Shown here piece after piece: positions 21,531 to 34,752 of a DNA stretch of 64,000 nucleotides; within the stretch, counting starts at the first letter, position 1, and the number at the start of each line of letters is the position of its first letter. The position numbers and the translations under genes were made by a program. Location: NCBI GenBank assembly GCA_050084515.1, contig CM114275.1, forward strand, positions 15,686,001 to 15,750,000. The letters run 5' to 3'. The notes below the pieces were generated by a model. That model was not told the DNA's origin. It was given only the letters and a program-made list of their open reading frames with translations, and did no database searches. Source of the DNA: Blasia pusilla (Eukaryota > Marchantiophyta > Marchantiopsida > Blasiales).

Positions 21531-24500
21531 TTAGTTCACTCTCAGCAACTCAATGTCAAAGAGAAGCGTTTTGTCGATCAATCCTTGGTTCTTCAACACA
21601 AAGTCAAGTGCTCTTTGCCCCTGCCAGAGAACGAGGAAGCATCAGAATTCTAGCATCCTCTTGGATCAGAATAGTAGCCAAGGCGAATGGCAGAAACTGT
21701 GCCAGACGAACCCGGGTTGAGCTATAATTATGCAAGATAATTGAGTGAAGTCAGTGGTAAACTGCTCACTTCGCTGCTCGTTGCACGCATTCAGGGTTCA
21801 ATTCTCGTCAAGACTAAAGAAATCTGCACAAAGCTTTGGGAACAATAGTCCATACCGAAAATGTTGCTGGTTGAGGCCCTTTGGTGTTGTAGTCATTGTC
21901 CGGGTAGCCAAGCTCTGGAGGCACAATGATTCTGCAGAGTTCAATGGATCTTTATCAAAAAGACTCCCGGGTTGCAGTATGCCAAGCTGGTTTCTTTCAA
22001 AAATTACACATACAAAAGGTCTCTGAACCAGTGCTGGTGAGTGCTTTTTAAGTCCAGCTTTATAGGAATTTAGACGTAGATTTCTAGTCCAAGGGAAACC
22101 TACTGGCCTATGGGACTCCTTCCATATATGTGACAATGACATCATAGGCACCTTCATCCAGATTTCAAACATTTGTTGGGTTCCCGCGGAGGAGACTTCC
22201 TTTTTTTTGTCCCCTTTTCAATAAAGGCCTGGATTTTTCCAAATTCTTAACCCGGGAGCTTAACTCTCTCTTGAGCATGGGTCAACCATGCCCTAGGTAG
22301 GGAATGCCACTGCTTTGGGGTCGAGACGACCCCCCATATCCCAAGGGGAGAGTTGAACTGGAGACCTCTTTGAGAGGATCTTAGGAGTGACCACGCTTGA
22401 CAGCAGTGAGAGAAAAACAAGGTTCAAGAGCTCCTCAATGTTGGAATGCACTCTACCTTCTCACACCTCCAACATGCATACCCTGGATAGCCTCCTCGAA
22501 AGCAGGTATAACCTGAAGGCAATGATGTCAAGGTGAGAAGGAAGAATATAGTTCCAGTCATAAAATCTTGGCATCAAAACTTTCAAATACATGTCTCCTG
22601 GATGCTACAACAAGGTGCATGGTCGCATGGCAACAACAGGCATAACCTAACGGTAAAGTTTGCAGGGATGGACCAGAGGAAATGCCTGTATGGAAAGATA
22701 GTAGAGTTTCTCCTTAAAGATACACTTAAATGAAAATAAAAAATTGTCCTACTGTAAGGTCCAAAAAGAAACATACCGCATTGTCCCCAACCCTGAACTT
22801 AAAGTAGTCTCTTTCGTTGCCCTAGGACACACAAGATCCAACAGAAGGACACGTCAAACTTAGCTCAAGATGGTTCTTTACTTTCATTGACAATGCAAAT
22901 ATATCTTTCTGAGAATCTACTCATTAAGTTCAATGACTGACCACAACTGTTCATGACTATGGGCGAAAGCGACAGCTACCTCAAAGGAGCCACCTTTAGC
23001 TTTATTTCGAGCCTCAAATATCCGACCATAGTACCCAATGGTGTAGCCAGCCCAATCAACCTGATAAAAGTGAAAAATTCGTACCATTTTTTCAGTCATC
23101 TACAGTCAGGGAGGATCCGACCAGAAATCTGTCTTCCAAATGAGACACAGACTCAGCTCTTCCTTATCATATCTTGCAATTGGTGAATCAGTCCAGTCCA
23201 GAAACAGCAAAAGATAGCCAACGCACTTGTAAAGCATCCCTGAATTGAGCTGGGACTGACTAAAAGAGTGGAATACATCCAATCATTGCACATGTGTGAT
23301 GCATGCTACCAACCACAACTGTGTCGCCTTGTTCAGCGGCTGCCCCAGCACCTTCCCTCAAATCCTGCAAAACAGTTCCCAATTCATATCAGGAGCCTAT
23401 GCATCAAAACGGGCTTCAATGGAAATTCCTCAGTTCTCTCCAGATTCTTGCATCCACAGACCTTTGGCTTCATACCCAACAACATCAAGACAAATGAAAC
23501 CCACATGTCATCAAGCTTCAGTGTATACATCAGACCTTATATTGGAGGCCAGAAGCGGTTTCAACAAAGTCTGGGAAGCGCATTTTGGACTTTCCATAAT
23601 CCTTTCCACGTAAGGCTGGCACTGGATTCACAAAGCAACCAGAATATGCATCCCTGGCAACATAAGAAACAATCATCCAAGTAAATCCTCACATAAGTCG
23701 CAAGGACCTGCAGATGGTGAGCATGGACTGAGGAAGGAAAACTGTGAAGTCCACACAGCATACATGACTCTGAGTATAATAATAGGTGAATTTTGGAGCC
23801 GTAAACATAAGTGAAGAGATAATGCCAGTACACTGAGCATTAAACTATGCAGGCCCAAAGATCACCTGTCACAGGACAAGAGTTGAGAGATACTGTATTC
23901 ATTAAGTCATTCCATCATAGCCTGGCGACCACAGATCCCACACCTTTGTTGGATTGTGCTGGACAGTAGGATGGGTGCCGTAGTGAAGAGAGTACAATGA
24001 GAGGAGGGAGACTCTCTAGAGTAACTGCTTACCATACAGAGTTGGCTCATGGATTCAATGTATCATCCAAGAAGCTTTTTTTCCAGCACTATCAACCTTG
24101 CCTGATTGGGATCCCCAAAAGAGATGCACCGGTGCCCAGAGAGTAATAACCTCGAGCACGTGAAGAATCAACAGGAAGGACTGACTGGAATGAAGCTCTA
24201 AACCATTGAGGAGAAGGCTTATCAAGGACATACTATCAGCATAATTAGTAGCAGAAGCTCCTTGGGCTGACAGCAACCCCGCAGATAGTAGTAACCTCCA
24301 CAAGCCTGCTCCTGAGATACTCAGTGCCTGTCTTCGAGTCACATTGTCATGGAAAGTTGAAGTAATGACGAAAGCCCGACCAGGTGAACGCATCTTTGGA
24401 GTTTCTACCACTGCGGGAAGACGTATCTGCAAGGAGCGCATCGAAAAAAAATCAGCACAGGAATCAATCATTTGAATCACAAGGAGGCCAGCTTAATATT

Positions 24501-25360
24501 TGGAGAAGATGGAGGCAGTGACGACCTTCCAATCTTCACAGTCAACATGAATCAGAATTAATACTCAACAGAGCAAGAGGGAACAGTCTTGATCTTGAGG
24601 GATTGGGCCGGATTATTTAGTTGGGGCTTCTTACGCCTTCCAGACAGTTCTGTAGAAAATGGACGGATCAGCATCCGACTATATCGAAGAGTCGGCCGTT
24701 ATTCCATCACTGATAGGCTCAGCACAATGCTCAATTCTGAAACGATGGAGAGTCCAGCACGCTTTGGGCACGGAATTGGTCATCAAAGACGCAAAACGAA
24801 GGCTCACTCAGATCCCTCTAGCCCTCTGTAGCACTCTCGTACAACTCCGAAGCCCAGCACAGATCCATACTTTGGACACCTCCAGACTATCCTGGTTCAA
24901 ATCCTCCACACTAGACAGGCAATTGGGGCGAGAATCGAAAACCACTCGGACCATGGCTTTCCACACAGGCGTCATCCCCGATTCTATCACTCAATCGCCA
25001 GCCGAGACAGCGACCAACTCTCCTGAGGGAGTTCCAGCCACACATTTGGACTCCCACAGAGTGACAGATGCACACGCAGAAACTCACTCAGCTCGCGTTC
25101 CTCCGCCTTCCACAGACAACAGCTGATCCCACCTCACCGGCCAGCAAACAGCACGATTGACAAGAAAGCGCCTAATCCTCCACGGGAGCGAAAACCTCCC
25201 ACAGCAGCAGAAATGACAGAAAAACAGGAGGAGTTGGAAGAGGAACAAGTACTCCATTGCGCCGCGAGTGTCCGGCTGCCGGCGCAGTGCTGCACGATGC
25301 CCTCCGCGGCGGCGCGATGCTCAGGCCCGAGCACGATCCACACAGCGTTGCCATATTCAT
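21531..25360 (-). CDS. FKBP19: FKBP19-like peptidyl-prolyl isomerase, thylakoid lumen; 9 exons
   Basis: Exons read on the minus strand are 25360-25253, 24426-24234, 23621-23536, 23364-23314, 23060-22980, 22821-22777, 22512-22457, 21931-21856 and 21620-21531. They join in phase to 261 codons plus stop, close to the roughly 256 residues I recall for Arabidopsis FKBP19. The N-terminus looks like a plastid transit peptide. A twin-Arg lumen signal follows (TRRQAL, hydrophobic stretch, AQGASA). The FKBP domain carries the hallmark VDWAGYTIGYYGRIFEARNK, then VIPAFEEAIQGM, IIVPPELGYPDNDYN and the C-terminal LLFDIELLRVN. The family is a PPIase-type fold of the thylakoid lumen; enzymatic activity of this member is not shown by the sequence. 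The first donor (25253/25252) is the least certain join. Met at 25360 or 25354 could be the start. Confidence 0.9.
22187..22410 (-). repeat. SINE-like insertion in an FKBP19 intron
   Basis: Read on the minus strand, the block starts near 22410 with AAGCGTGGTCACTCC. It has a B-box-like GTTCAACTC (near 22350) and ends in an A-rich run (complement of TTTTTTTT at about 22200). That layout fits a tRNA-derived SINE. The A-box match is weak and no target duplication was found. Confidence 0.4.
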
Positions 25361-28257
25361 TCGACGCGGTCTTCCCTCTTCCCACAGCTCACAATCTCAC
25401 GGCCTCGGACTCGGACTCGCGATCCATAGACGAACTGCCCATCGCCCCCTCAATCGGACACGCAGCGCTGCGAATCCAGAGTCCAAGGAGACGTGCGCCT
25501 TCCGCGAGAGGATAAGGGACGGAAAAGGAAGATGATTGTGGTTACCTTACGGGGTCTCAATTACGTCCTTCTCATTCCGAGTGGTTTTGACATGCCCACA
25601 CGAGAATAATTTTACAAATCCTACTACTTTTATTTTGCATGGTCCGTCATGAACGCTAACCAATAAATTTTTTTTAAAAATGATTGTCATTATTTATCAA
25701 TCTTCAAGTCTTCAATATTTACACTAATCATGTTGCACATAAACAATAATTCTTTCCTTAGGGGAATATTTTGTTGTCCCAAAATAAACAATAATTTTTT
25801 TTTCAGTTAGGTAGAAATGGGTGTTTGCAAATAAAAAAGCATTCTCCAATAATAATATTAATGATACAGATTCGCTCCTTTTGAATAAAATATTTGCTTT
25901 TCTTTTCAAGTGAAATAGTGGGAGAAACTTTGTTGGAAAGAAAGGAAATACTTAGTGGGAATGAAAGAAGATGGGAACCCATGGGAGGTAAAGGAGGGAG
26001 GACTCATAGAGTTGGGCAACAATGAGGTCATATTTGGCAAGGCGGGAAGAGAAAAGGGGTCATTCTCGTAAAATCTAACCTCACCACGAGAAGAAAATGT
26101 TATATGTGAAGAGGGCTGCTAACAACAAAGTCTCCCATAATATACACCCTATCATGACTTTTAGAGATGTAGACGAGATTTCATCAAGGCCTAGAGGGAT
26201 CATTTTAGAAGTTTATGATGGTCTTCCTTGGAGGTGACCCATGGACATAGGTCACCTTTGCCTTTACCAAGGGTACTCTTGGTACTCAATGGAGCAGCAC
26301 GATAGTTGCACCAAGTGTATTTGCAAAGTGGACTTACAATACAGCCGCAAAGCTGACAATTGGACTCATTGATCATCCGCATGACAATCACAATCCCTTG
26401 TAGTGAAATTTCATGACAATTTCTATGTGGAATTCACCATTTTAGAGGACGGAAATTATAATCTTATTCCCCAAATTTCCTTAGGGCATCTTTGCGCATT
26501 TATTCTTTTTATTCTTTACCGTTTGAGTGGAAGAAATATTGTGCACACAAATTTTTTTACAGATATCTACGCTGATTGGTCATTGATATTTACTAAGTGG
26601 AAGGGAGAAATTACCTTATCCCCAAAATTGTAGTTCTTTCTCCATGTACTATGGTATCTTTCAACATATGCATCTTTTGGGAGGATTTCTTAGAACCTCT
26701 CATATATTTTATTTTGCATTCTGGAGGAGTGAAAAGTATAATCTTTATGCAATACCCAAAGTAGAGTCCATGGATTAATTTCCTATAAAATCTCGTTCAA
26801 TCTCTTTCTATTTTATTTTCATGACTTAAGTGGAAGAAAATATTATGAGTTTAAGAAATCCAAGGATAATCTTTGTTGATTCTGCGCTATTCTTCATTTA
26901 ATGGAAGAAAGTGACTTATGCCCCAAATTGCCAAATCATTCCATGCTCTTCAACCATGTCTTGAAAATCTAAAACCTCTTGAGGATGCCCTTTCAAACTT
27001 GATTAGAAGAGTATCATAAATATATCTTATTCTTGGAGAGTGCCTTTTTTTATTTGCAAACACCTCTTCGCTTGACATGTGGCAACCGGGTAGCAAGAAA
27101 ATGTTTTCCACTCTACGAGCGGCAAGAAAAAAATTTGTGTGCAACATGATTAGTCCCTTCACTCCCGTGCATGGCACGAGCTGCCCACTAGTTTGTGCAA
27201 ATAGTTTAATTGAAGTCACGAATGATCTAATATTCCACCATTTTATGTGCAACAAACATGAGCTTTCATAGTAAACTATAATGGGTCTAATAATCTTGGA
27301 GCAGTTAGCCAAGAACACTAGAATTGTCACAAAATAAGTGATTCTTTACTAAAGTTTTCATATGAAAGAATAAAAAGCACAGTTTCGCATCTATGTTAAA
27401 ATCCTTGTAGTAGAGAACTATAAGAAGCTATTATCTAAACGTTTATAAGGTAATTTATTGATTTTTCCACAATTACCCGACACATTTTATCGGAGTGGCA
27501 AGAAAATACTATTGTGAAAATTTATGGGAGGAAATTTTTGCAAACTGCCCCCAGGCAGTAACAACCTTTAACGATCCTATCAACTTTTAGAGTTGTGTCA
27601 ACTTCATGGATAGCACGTGCTCCACACATATGTTAATGTTATGATCTAGCCAAGACAAAAAAAAAGTATGCAGTTTGTACCAGATAAAGTTTGCATCCTT
27701 GGAATTCTCTTGGACCAACATATTGGTAAGTCCATTATGGCTCCAACCACTCTTCTCTTAGACCAATTTTGTTGAATCCTCCAAGTAATAAGAATTTAAA
27801 GATGGCACAACATTAAAGTTAGAAACACAAATGTTTAAGATATGAAAAACAATGTATTTTCAAATGTGTGATAACCCAAAGCATTGATTGGGGAAGTAAA
27901 GGGTCTACTAAGAAAAGCTATGGAATGGGGACCGCTAATGCTAAAAAGTGTACCCCCCTACATCTAATGTATGACCAAATGTGGGTTCTAAGATGAATGC
28001 AATGGTGTTCCATGAAAGGCATGGGGTTTTTAAGGAACTAAAGTGGTTTTGCACCATGTGAAATGCAGCAAAACCCCTACATTACTCGCACCCACCCTCA
28101 TTTGACTCATCTCCGCACCTAGACTTGAATCTAGGATTTGTATACTCCATTATATGCCTCTAGCACCACCTCACCAACCTCGTTACATTGAAATGGGAAT
28201 ATGGACGACTTTCAAATTTTCGTCATGAGCTTTTCACTTTGCGTAGGTTTGTATTCT

Positions 28258-28416
28258 ACTCCATCAAGTGTGTTCTATCCAAAATCCCCATCACTAAATG
28301 TCGTGGACCATTTCTTTTCTTAATGAGCCTTCGTACTACTCCATCAAGTGTGTTCTATCCAAAATCCCCATCACTAAATGTCGTGGACCATTTCTTGTTT
28401 TAATGAGCCTTCGTAC
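28258..28416 (+). repeat. Tandem duplication, 80-bp period
   Basis: CCATCAAGTGTGTTCTATCC begins at 28261 and again at 28341, and the units stay nearly identical up to CTTCGTAC. Confidence 0.9.
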
Positions 28417-28510
28417 GTATGCCTAGACATGTCCATCCAAAAACTTCAATGCAGCAAAGAAAGGCTAAAAACGACCTGAGATGAAGGTGGCACTTCAATT
28501 ACAATAGGGT

Positions 28511-28660
28511 CATAAGGAACGACCTACTTCTTACTAGTATAATACCCATGCTATCCATGAGAAAGGCTGTTATGTTAATTTAGTTGTTCATAAGGAACGA
28601 CCTACTTCTTACTATGAGAAAGGCATTTGGTGAGAAAGGATGTTATGTTAATTTAGTTGT
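28511..28660 (+). repeat. Imperfect duplication, 78-bp offset
   Basis: CATAAGGAACGACCTACTTC occurs at 28511 and 28589. Each is followed by a GAGAAAGG...TTATGTTAATTTAGTTGTT stretch with small gaps. Confidence 0.8.
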
Positions 28661-29656
28661 TCTCTCAATTGTTATGGGTGTCATCACAGGTGAGAAAGGC
28701 TATTATGATATCTTAGTTGCTTTGTCAGTTGTAGGTATACCCGCCATCATCCGGGATGGGGTCCTCAAACCCAATCCTCTTTTAATAATATAGAGTTTTA
28801 CTTTTAGGTCCCTCATCTTTTAGGTGGAAAGTATCTTGTGGATATCGCTGGTGTCATTTCAGTTCCAAAACTAAATTTCTGTCGTGAATTGCGCAATCAT
28901 GTCGAGAAGTAGCAGGATTTATCAAGATACACATGACCCTAGATATTCCATGGGTCTACAATAGCACACAGGGCGGAGCCCCATCAATATCATACCTTTG
29001 GCAAATGGGACCCCAGGGATAGGTGAAAGAATTCATGACTTGTTTGAAGAGTCATCGATCCACAACCATCAAAGGTTGGCAGAGAAGAAAATTTCCACAT
29101 TGCGCCAAGCGTTCATGAAGTAGATTCGTGTGATCGGAATCATGACATAGGGCGACTTCTTACAAACAACTACGCTGTGAAGTGTGAGTCCCACGTCTTA
29201 AGTATGAACAAGGGCTGAGCAACATGCCGGGTACCTGACCGTCAAACTTCCATTATATTGAGAATTGTCGCAAAAGGAGCAAGCTTTATTGCCATAGGAG
29301 CACAGAGTGGTCTTATATTGACAAAGCCTTGATCATCTGCACTTGCAGTGGAGAAGCATTTCTTGGAGTGTAGGTCATACTGTGGAAGTTGTACACATCC
29401 AAATTTGAATTCTTCATCAGTTCTGCCATTTCCCAAAAATAACTTTACCTGCGTTAGGCCATCCCAATCCAGAACCTTGAAAAATCACTTTCCAAGAAGC
29501 TTAATGGACTTTTTGTCCTCTCGAATGCATGCAGCAACCACAATTTTCTTCAAGGAGGCGACGTTTATCCGATGAGTGACCATTTTCTTTTGATTTACAG
29601 AATAAGAGCTTACACCCACTTGACAATCTTTCTGAACCTCCACAATACTTCAGCAG

Positions 29657-32600
29657 TTAGACATCAACCACTCTTGACAGCTTTTGGATCCTGTTTAGTA
29701 GAAAGTCTCCTTGCTTGATGGTGGCTTGATAGAGTGCATTCTTGGCATCAAGCCTGTTGGTTTCCAGGACACCAGCTACCTTGTCAATTTTGCACGTGAG
29801 ACGGCCAGCTGCTATGAAGCGTGAGAGTTCCCTGCAAGAAAGAAGAGAAGCCATCAATGAAGATGCATTGGCCGGATTGATGGGCATTGACACTATCAAG
29901 CCTACTAAGGAGGAGGCCCAGGTATCAGAACCTATCAGAATGTCTTCATAAAAAGTTATGGTCCACCCAACTCAAGCTGACCCAATTGACATCTAACCAT
30001 TTTGCTTGGATGATGAGACAAATATCTACATGACATGAAATGGGAGAAACTTACATGTCTAAGAAGTTGATGCTCACACCAAAAGCCTTGGCCATAGCCT
30101 CCATAGTCACACTTTTATAAGACTCGAGAAACTGAGAATACGCCACTACTCTCACCTCCCTCATGTAATACCGGAAGTGGGGAGAGAGGTAACGATCCAA
30201 GCGAATGTAATCAGTCAAACCGGCTGCACCGTACAATACAACATGTCATCGTCAGCCATGCATGATGTTACTCGCCAGATCCATCTTATGACAACCGAAG
30301 AGGTCTAAGACAGCCACTGTCTCCACTGTAGAAGACATCAGTTATGTTCCAACCCGGTGACATCTAACATGCACTGCTCATTTTCATGTCACTCTTGAAG
30401 ATGGAATGCCTTAGTAACCTTCCCAGTTGCATAAGACAATGGTTGATTCTTTCGTCTTGTTCAGCTTAGGCATGAACCATAAATTGGCAGCAAAATGAAA
30501 GAATTAACTTCAGTATACTTGAACTATCTACTCACGAGCACTGAATCTAAATGGAAGAGTGGTATCATCTTACAGAGGCTAAATCATGGCAAGATTAGTA
30601 ATGCATTCCTTCTCACCCAAGACCTAGAGGAACAACTTGAATCATCTACCAGTCATGAAATCCAGATCTACTTACCAAAAGCATGGAAAAACGTTTTGTA
30701 CTGGCAAGAATAAAGAGCATTGAGAAAGTCGGAAAGAAATGGAATTTTTCCAATCACAGTCAAGATCTCAGGAGCATCGACTACCTGCACCAAATCCACG
30801 TTTGTCGTCCCTTTCAAGGATAAATAACTACATAATTGCCCAGGAGGAGAACAATGATGAAATATTCAAGGGTCTTGAGGCAAATCTAATTAAGCATTTT
30901 CAAGGAAAAAGGAAGGTCTGATTAGCAGCCATCAATTTGTCTTGTTTTCACCAAGGTAAATACTTCATACCTTCTGCTTTAGGGAAACTCTGTCAAGAGA
31001 GATGATGCTGGTCAACACCGTGTAGAAAATGAAAGTGTCGTAGGAGAACAACTCATATGTTGTGAAGGTGGAAATGGAATCTAGAAGCAATGTAGCAGCC
31101 TTCTTGAAGTTACGTGTGGACATGCAAAAGAGGCCTTCATAAACTTTGAGTCGGTTCTTTCGTTCCCAGTCACCACCCTCATCAAATAGGCTGACATTGA
31201 TTAAAAGGGAAACAAGAAACTTCAAAACACTCATATAACACATCTGTTGAGGTCATGATTCTCTCAAAATATAAATGACAGAACACATACTCCTAAAACA
31301 AAACAATCATACTTCTGAACTTTGGATAATACAGTAGCAACTGTGCAGAACAAGGAAAAGATGTGTTAACTTAAGTAGAACATATTATAAGGTCTCAAAA
31401 GACATAACAGCATCTCTTTTCCATCATATCATGTTGCAGTTCACCCAAAGAAGAACTCACCTCTTTGCTTTGTCAATGTTCTTCGATATCAGATCAAAGT
31501 CCAGATCAAATAAACCAAGTCTCAGAGTATGGAAAACCAAGTCCATCTTTTGACCAACCGCAACTGTCTTTGCCTCAGTCAGTTTCAGTTGTATAAGCGC
31601 CTTTTCCTGACAGCCCCAGACCAGGCAACAAAGTTTACTGACTGAAAACCAGAAATAGAAACACACTGAAAACATCATTTGAAACACGACACAGAAAAAT
31701 GGAGGTTGAGTAAAATAAAATACCTTGTCACCTATCTTTGTGTAGTACAGGGCCTTATTTAGAAGGGCTTCACGAACCTCACTTTCACCTAAGTTCTCCT
31801 CAGCATCCTTAATTCTGTATCCGTCCCAGAAAACATAATTACGATGGCACATTTGTGTCCTTCTCAAACTGAACACATAAGCTATGGCTCATTTGGTAGC
31901 AGGCATGCAGCCATAGTCACAGCCACCTCAGGACATAAATTTTTAACTTTACAATCATACATTGTGTACCCTAGATTCACAATGCAGGACCAAGTTCGGG
32001 AGAAAGATATACAAACCTACAATTTTTAAACAAACAAAGAAACTACACAACTAAAAGGTGAGATCTTGAGATTGGGAGCAAGATCAAGTTGTTTTACCGA
32101 CAGAAATGTCCAGAATAGTTTTGGAAAACGTGTATTTCTGTTGTACACTGCGGGGTAAAATGGAAATTCATGAAGACCCCATGCACTTTCAGTCTCAATA
32201 TGATAGTAGCGCTTACTTAAGCCCCTCATTTCTATGATGATAACATACATCTCGAGTGGACAAGGTCACAACCGGGGCATGCACCACTCGAAGTAAGTTT
32301 TCACATTTGTGGACGTGACAATATCCTGCTTGACTCGGTTTAGCTCTGCCACCAACAAGACCGAAAAAAAGAAAAGGGCCAACTTACTTTTCATCTAGTT
32401 TGGTAATCTCCTCGGCAATGGTTGCATTGAATTGCTCCAGCTTGCTTGCATCGAAGGTAGATTCCCAGCCCATCTCCTGCCAGAAAGTCTGGTACAGCCC
32501 TGCCATATCTGTTCCAGCATCCCCGACCAAGCCGAACCCTAACGTCAACCCCACTCTCAATTACATCTAAATAAGCAGCGTTACGAAATTTTTCTACTTC

Positions 32601-33337
32601 GTTCGTCCCTCAATAAAAGTTCTGAGCCTCGATTAGATCCACCGACAAATTCTCTGAACCTTCTTTGCAATTAAAACGCTCCCAGTCGTTCCAACACGAC
32701 GGAGAAGCCTTCATTACTCAAGACCTAATTACCCAAATACCACCAGCACTGATCGACACACCTAGCTAATAATAACCATCTGCACACAAAGGACTCAATG
32801 TCTTTTCCGGACTCGAAATGAAAACCTGGGAGTAGGCCCAGCTCATCGAACGTTTCTTCCACCGACAGTCGAGACTTTGACCTAAAAATCCAAATTTGAG
32901 AATGAAACCGTTCCTTGGGGATCAAATCTGCCTACATCAACATGCTCCCAGATACTACGCTTCTACGGTACACTTGTCACGCCACGACATTTCCGCGCAT
33001 CCAAGCACTTAAATTTCGTCCCCCCCTCACGATCGCTCTGGTTTTGTCCCACTGTTTTTCCACTCACAGCACACAATATCCCGCAGACATCATGAGCCTC
33101 ACATGCTCCCTACGAACTCCTGGCGAAAAAACCAAAATCTAGTGATAAGAAACAAATGCACATGATCAGACGCAGGGAACGACATCACTCACTGTCGGCA
33201 CAGACGGCTTTGAGTACGGCATCTTGGAGGGCAGACGCGGTCTCCGGCGATGGATTCGCCTTCCGAAGCAGGAAACAATTCTGAGCAAGCTGCAATTTCA
33301 CATCCTGCCTGGCTTCTTGCTCCTCGTCCACGTCCAT
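29657..33337 (-). CDS. RPN7: 26S proteasome regulatory subunit RPN7 (PSMD6); 8 exons
   Basis: Exons on the minus strand are 33337-33193, 32508-32388, 31814-31724, 31606-31461, 31190-30971, 30784-30676, 30223-30055 and 29831-29657. All have GT-AG borders and join in phase to 391 codons plus stop, near the 387 residues I recall for Arabidopsis RPN7. Signature segments are [77 protein letters not shown] and the PCI/winged-helix part [11 protein letters not shown]...[18 protein letters not shown]7 is a PCI subunit of the 19S lid, which holds the deubiquitinase RPN11. The first residues (MDVDEEQ) are acidic. The start is the Met that opens the conserved N-terminal helix region; an upstream in-frame Met (33484) would add a low-complexity ERERERE tract from the GA repeat. 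No break was seen. Confidence 0.95.
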
Positions 33338-33370
33338 CTTCCCTTCCTGCTCCACTCTCCCTCTCGCGTT

Positions 33371-33393
33371 CTCTCTCTCTCTCTCTCTCTCTC
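33371..33393. promoter_or_regulatory. (CT)n/(GA)n tract upstream of the RPN7 start
   Basis: An uninterrupted 23-base CT run lies 34 bases upstream of the RPN7 start codon and reads as GA in the gene's direction. GA tracts in plant leaders are known binding sites of BPC/GAGA-type factors. Use here is inferred only from position. Confidence 0.5.
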
Positions 33394-33829
33394 CCTTCCT
33401 CTTCTTCCTCTTCTCTGTCTCGTGTCGCTGTGCAAAGGAGGAAGACCGTTTCCTGTTTTCAACCCCTTCACATTCCTCACGCACTCCTTCTCCCTTTCGT
33501 GCTCCGACTTAACGAGGACACTACCCCTAAATTCTTACCGATAAAACTATTATATACTATTACACTTAACTACTTTAGCTCCCTCCTAAGATAATAAACA
33601 ACGAGGGACAAATAAAGTAGTCAAACCGTTCGAGAAATGAAAAAAGAATGGACCAAGTTCTCAAATGGGTTTGAGAACCCTTCATTCTACGCATACTTTA
33701 CGCACTCCTCTAGTATTGACGCGTGTACATTTTAACATAGGAGCTAGCATGTATTAGATTTAACGGACGTATTTCTCGCACTCTCGTGCCTGTACTCCCT
33801 TCGAACGTCAATCTTAGTGTTGGGGAATT

Positions 33830-34586
33830 GTACGTTCAATAGGACACGCGTTCATCGCCAACCTGTACCCAAACGCACTCACGTTAGTCTGGCTTGGGTC
33901 AAGCGGCCTTCCAACCCATCCAGTCCTCGACTCGGCACCTCCGAGACTTGGGACAAAGTTTCTGGTTAGTCCAGACACCTAAAACGGCGTTGGCACGCCT
34001 AGCGGTCCCAACTATCCAATGGACCTCGCATGAGTCTCCAACCGAGACTCAACAATATGAGTCACGAGTTGGAAACCAATAGAGATCTCCGAAATCCACT
34101 CTATTGGACTTAGTTTGGGTTTCGAATCCCAACGCCAAAACTCCCGATCCATTCCGTGCCCTTGCGTCACCCCGCGGCGCCCAAAGTGAGGTTCGAGTTC
34201 CAAGCACCCTTGGAGACCTTCCCCCCTTACAAGTACTTCTGGGGATTCCTGGGGTCCCCCTACCTTTGGGAAAGAGCACCCGGGCCCCTCTTTTTGGCCC
34301 TCAACCAGATTCACTTTACATTCGGTTATGGCCCATATCTCAGCTTTTGCTCAAGCGTTTGCCAAGATCTTTGGTTTGTTGGAACCACCTCCGCACAAGC
34401 TTCCCAACACTACCTTATTTGTCTCAAACGCATCTTAGGACTAACAGTTGTGGTCAAAAGTATAGTTGGAAACTCCAAACGCTAGCCTCATCCCAAGTCT
34501 GGTTCTCACTCCTTGGCCACGTCTCCTTCCGAGACTCATGTTCTCTTAAGTCTCGATTCCGCATTTGGTTCCCTTTTCCTTAGAAG
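33830..34586 (-). repeat. Degenerate LTR related to Element C's LTR
   Basis: Read on the minus strand, this block matches the LTR at 47782-48755 over long patches (CCAAAGATCTTGGCAAACGC, then CCCAGAAGTACTTGTAAGG, then TGGGACCGCTAGGC). It has many differences and no coding sequence. It lies about 0.5 kb upstream of the RPN7 start and is abutted on its other side by Element B2. Confidence 0.7.
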
Positions 34587-34590
34587 CGAC

Positions 34591-34752
34591 TGTCGTGCGA
34601 ATCCACATCGTCATACAACATACATCGCTGACATACCATACTCACATACATACATAACATAGACGAGAGCATCCACAAACACAAGTGTACCACAACTGAA
34701 ATCCGTGAAAGACCTATTGTCATAAAACACGTATAGAATCACATACAATCGA
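34591..34752 (-). repeat. 3' terminal repeats of B2 (partial A2 plus B2 segment)
   Basis: The B segment occupies 34696-34591 and the last part of an A segment lies at 34752-34697. The A segment joins integrase coding sequence at about 34752, so the rest of the integrase, the PHD finger, the first B segment and most of A2 have been deleted. Confidence 0.85.

Larger units (their letters stand above)
25361..29656. other. Intergenic AT-rich DNA
   Basis: No gene was recognised in the 4.3 kb between FKBP19 and RPN7. The left end, which is GC-richer (25361-25530), is the likely FKBP19 promoter and 5' UTR. The right end holds the RPN7 3' UTR. Two short duplications lie at 28258-28416 and 28511-28660. 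Confidence 0.6.

Noticed and set aside
31457-31876. 139-codon minus frame taken as one protein
   Set aside because: It runs through an RPN7 intron. Only 31814-31724 and 31606-31461 are exons.
33224-33594. Open frames on the plus strand opposite RPN7 exon 1
   Set aside because: They consist largely of Ser/Leu runs from the CT repeat and the antisense of a confirmed exon.
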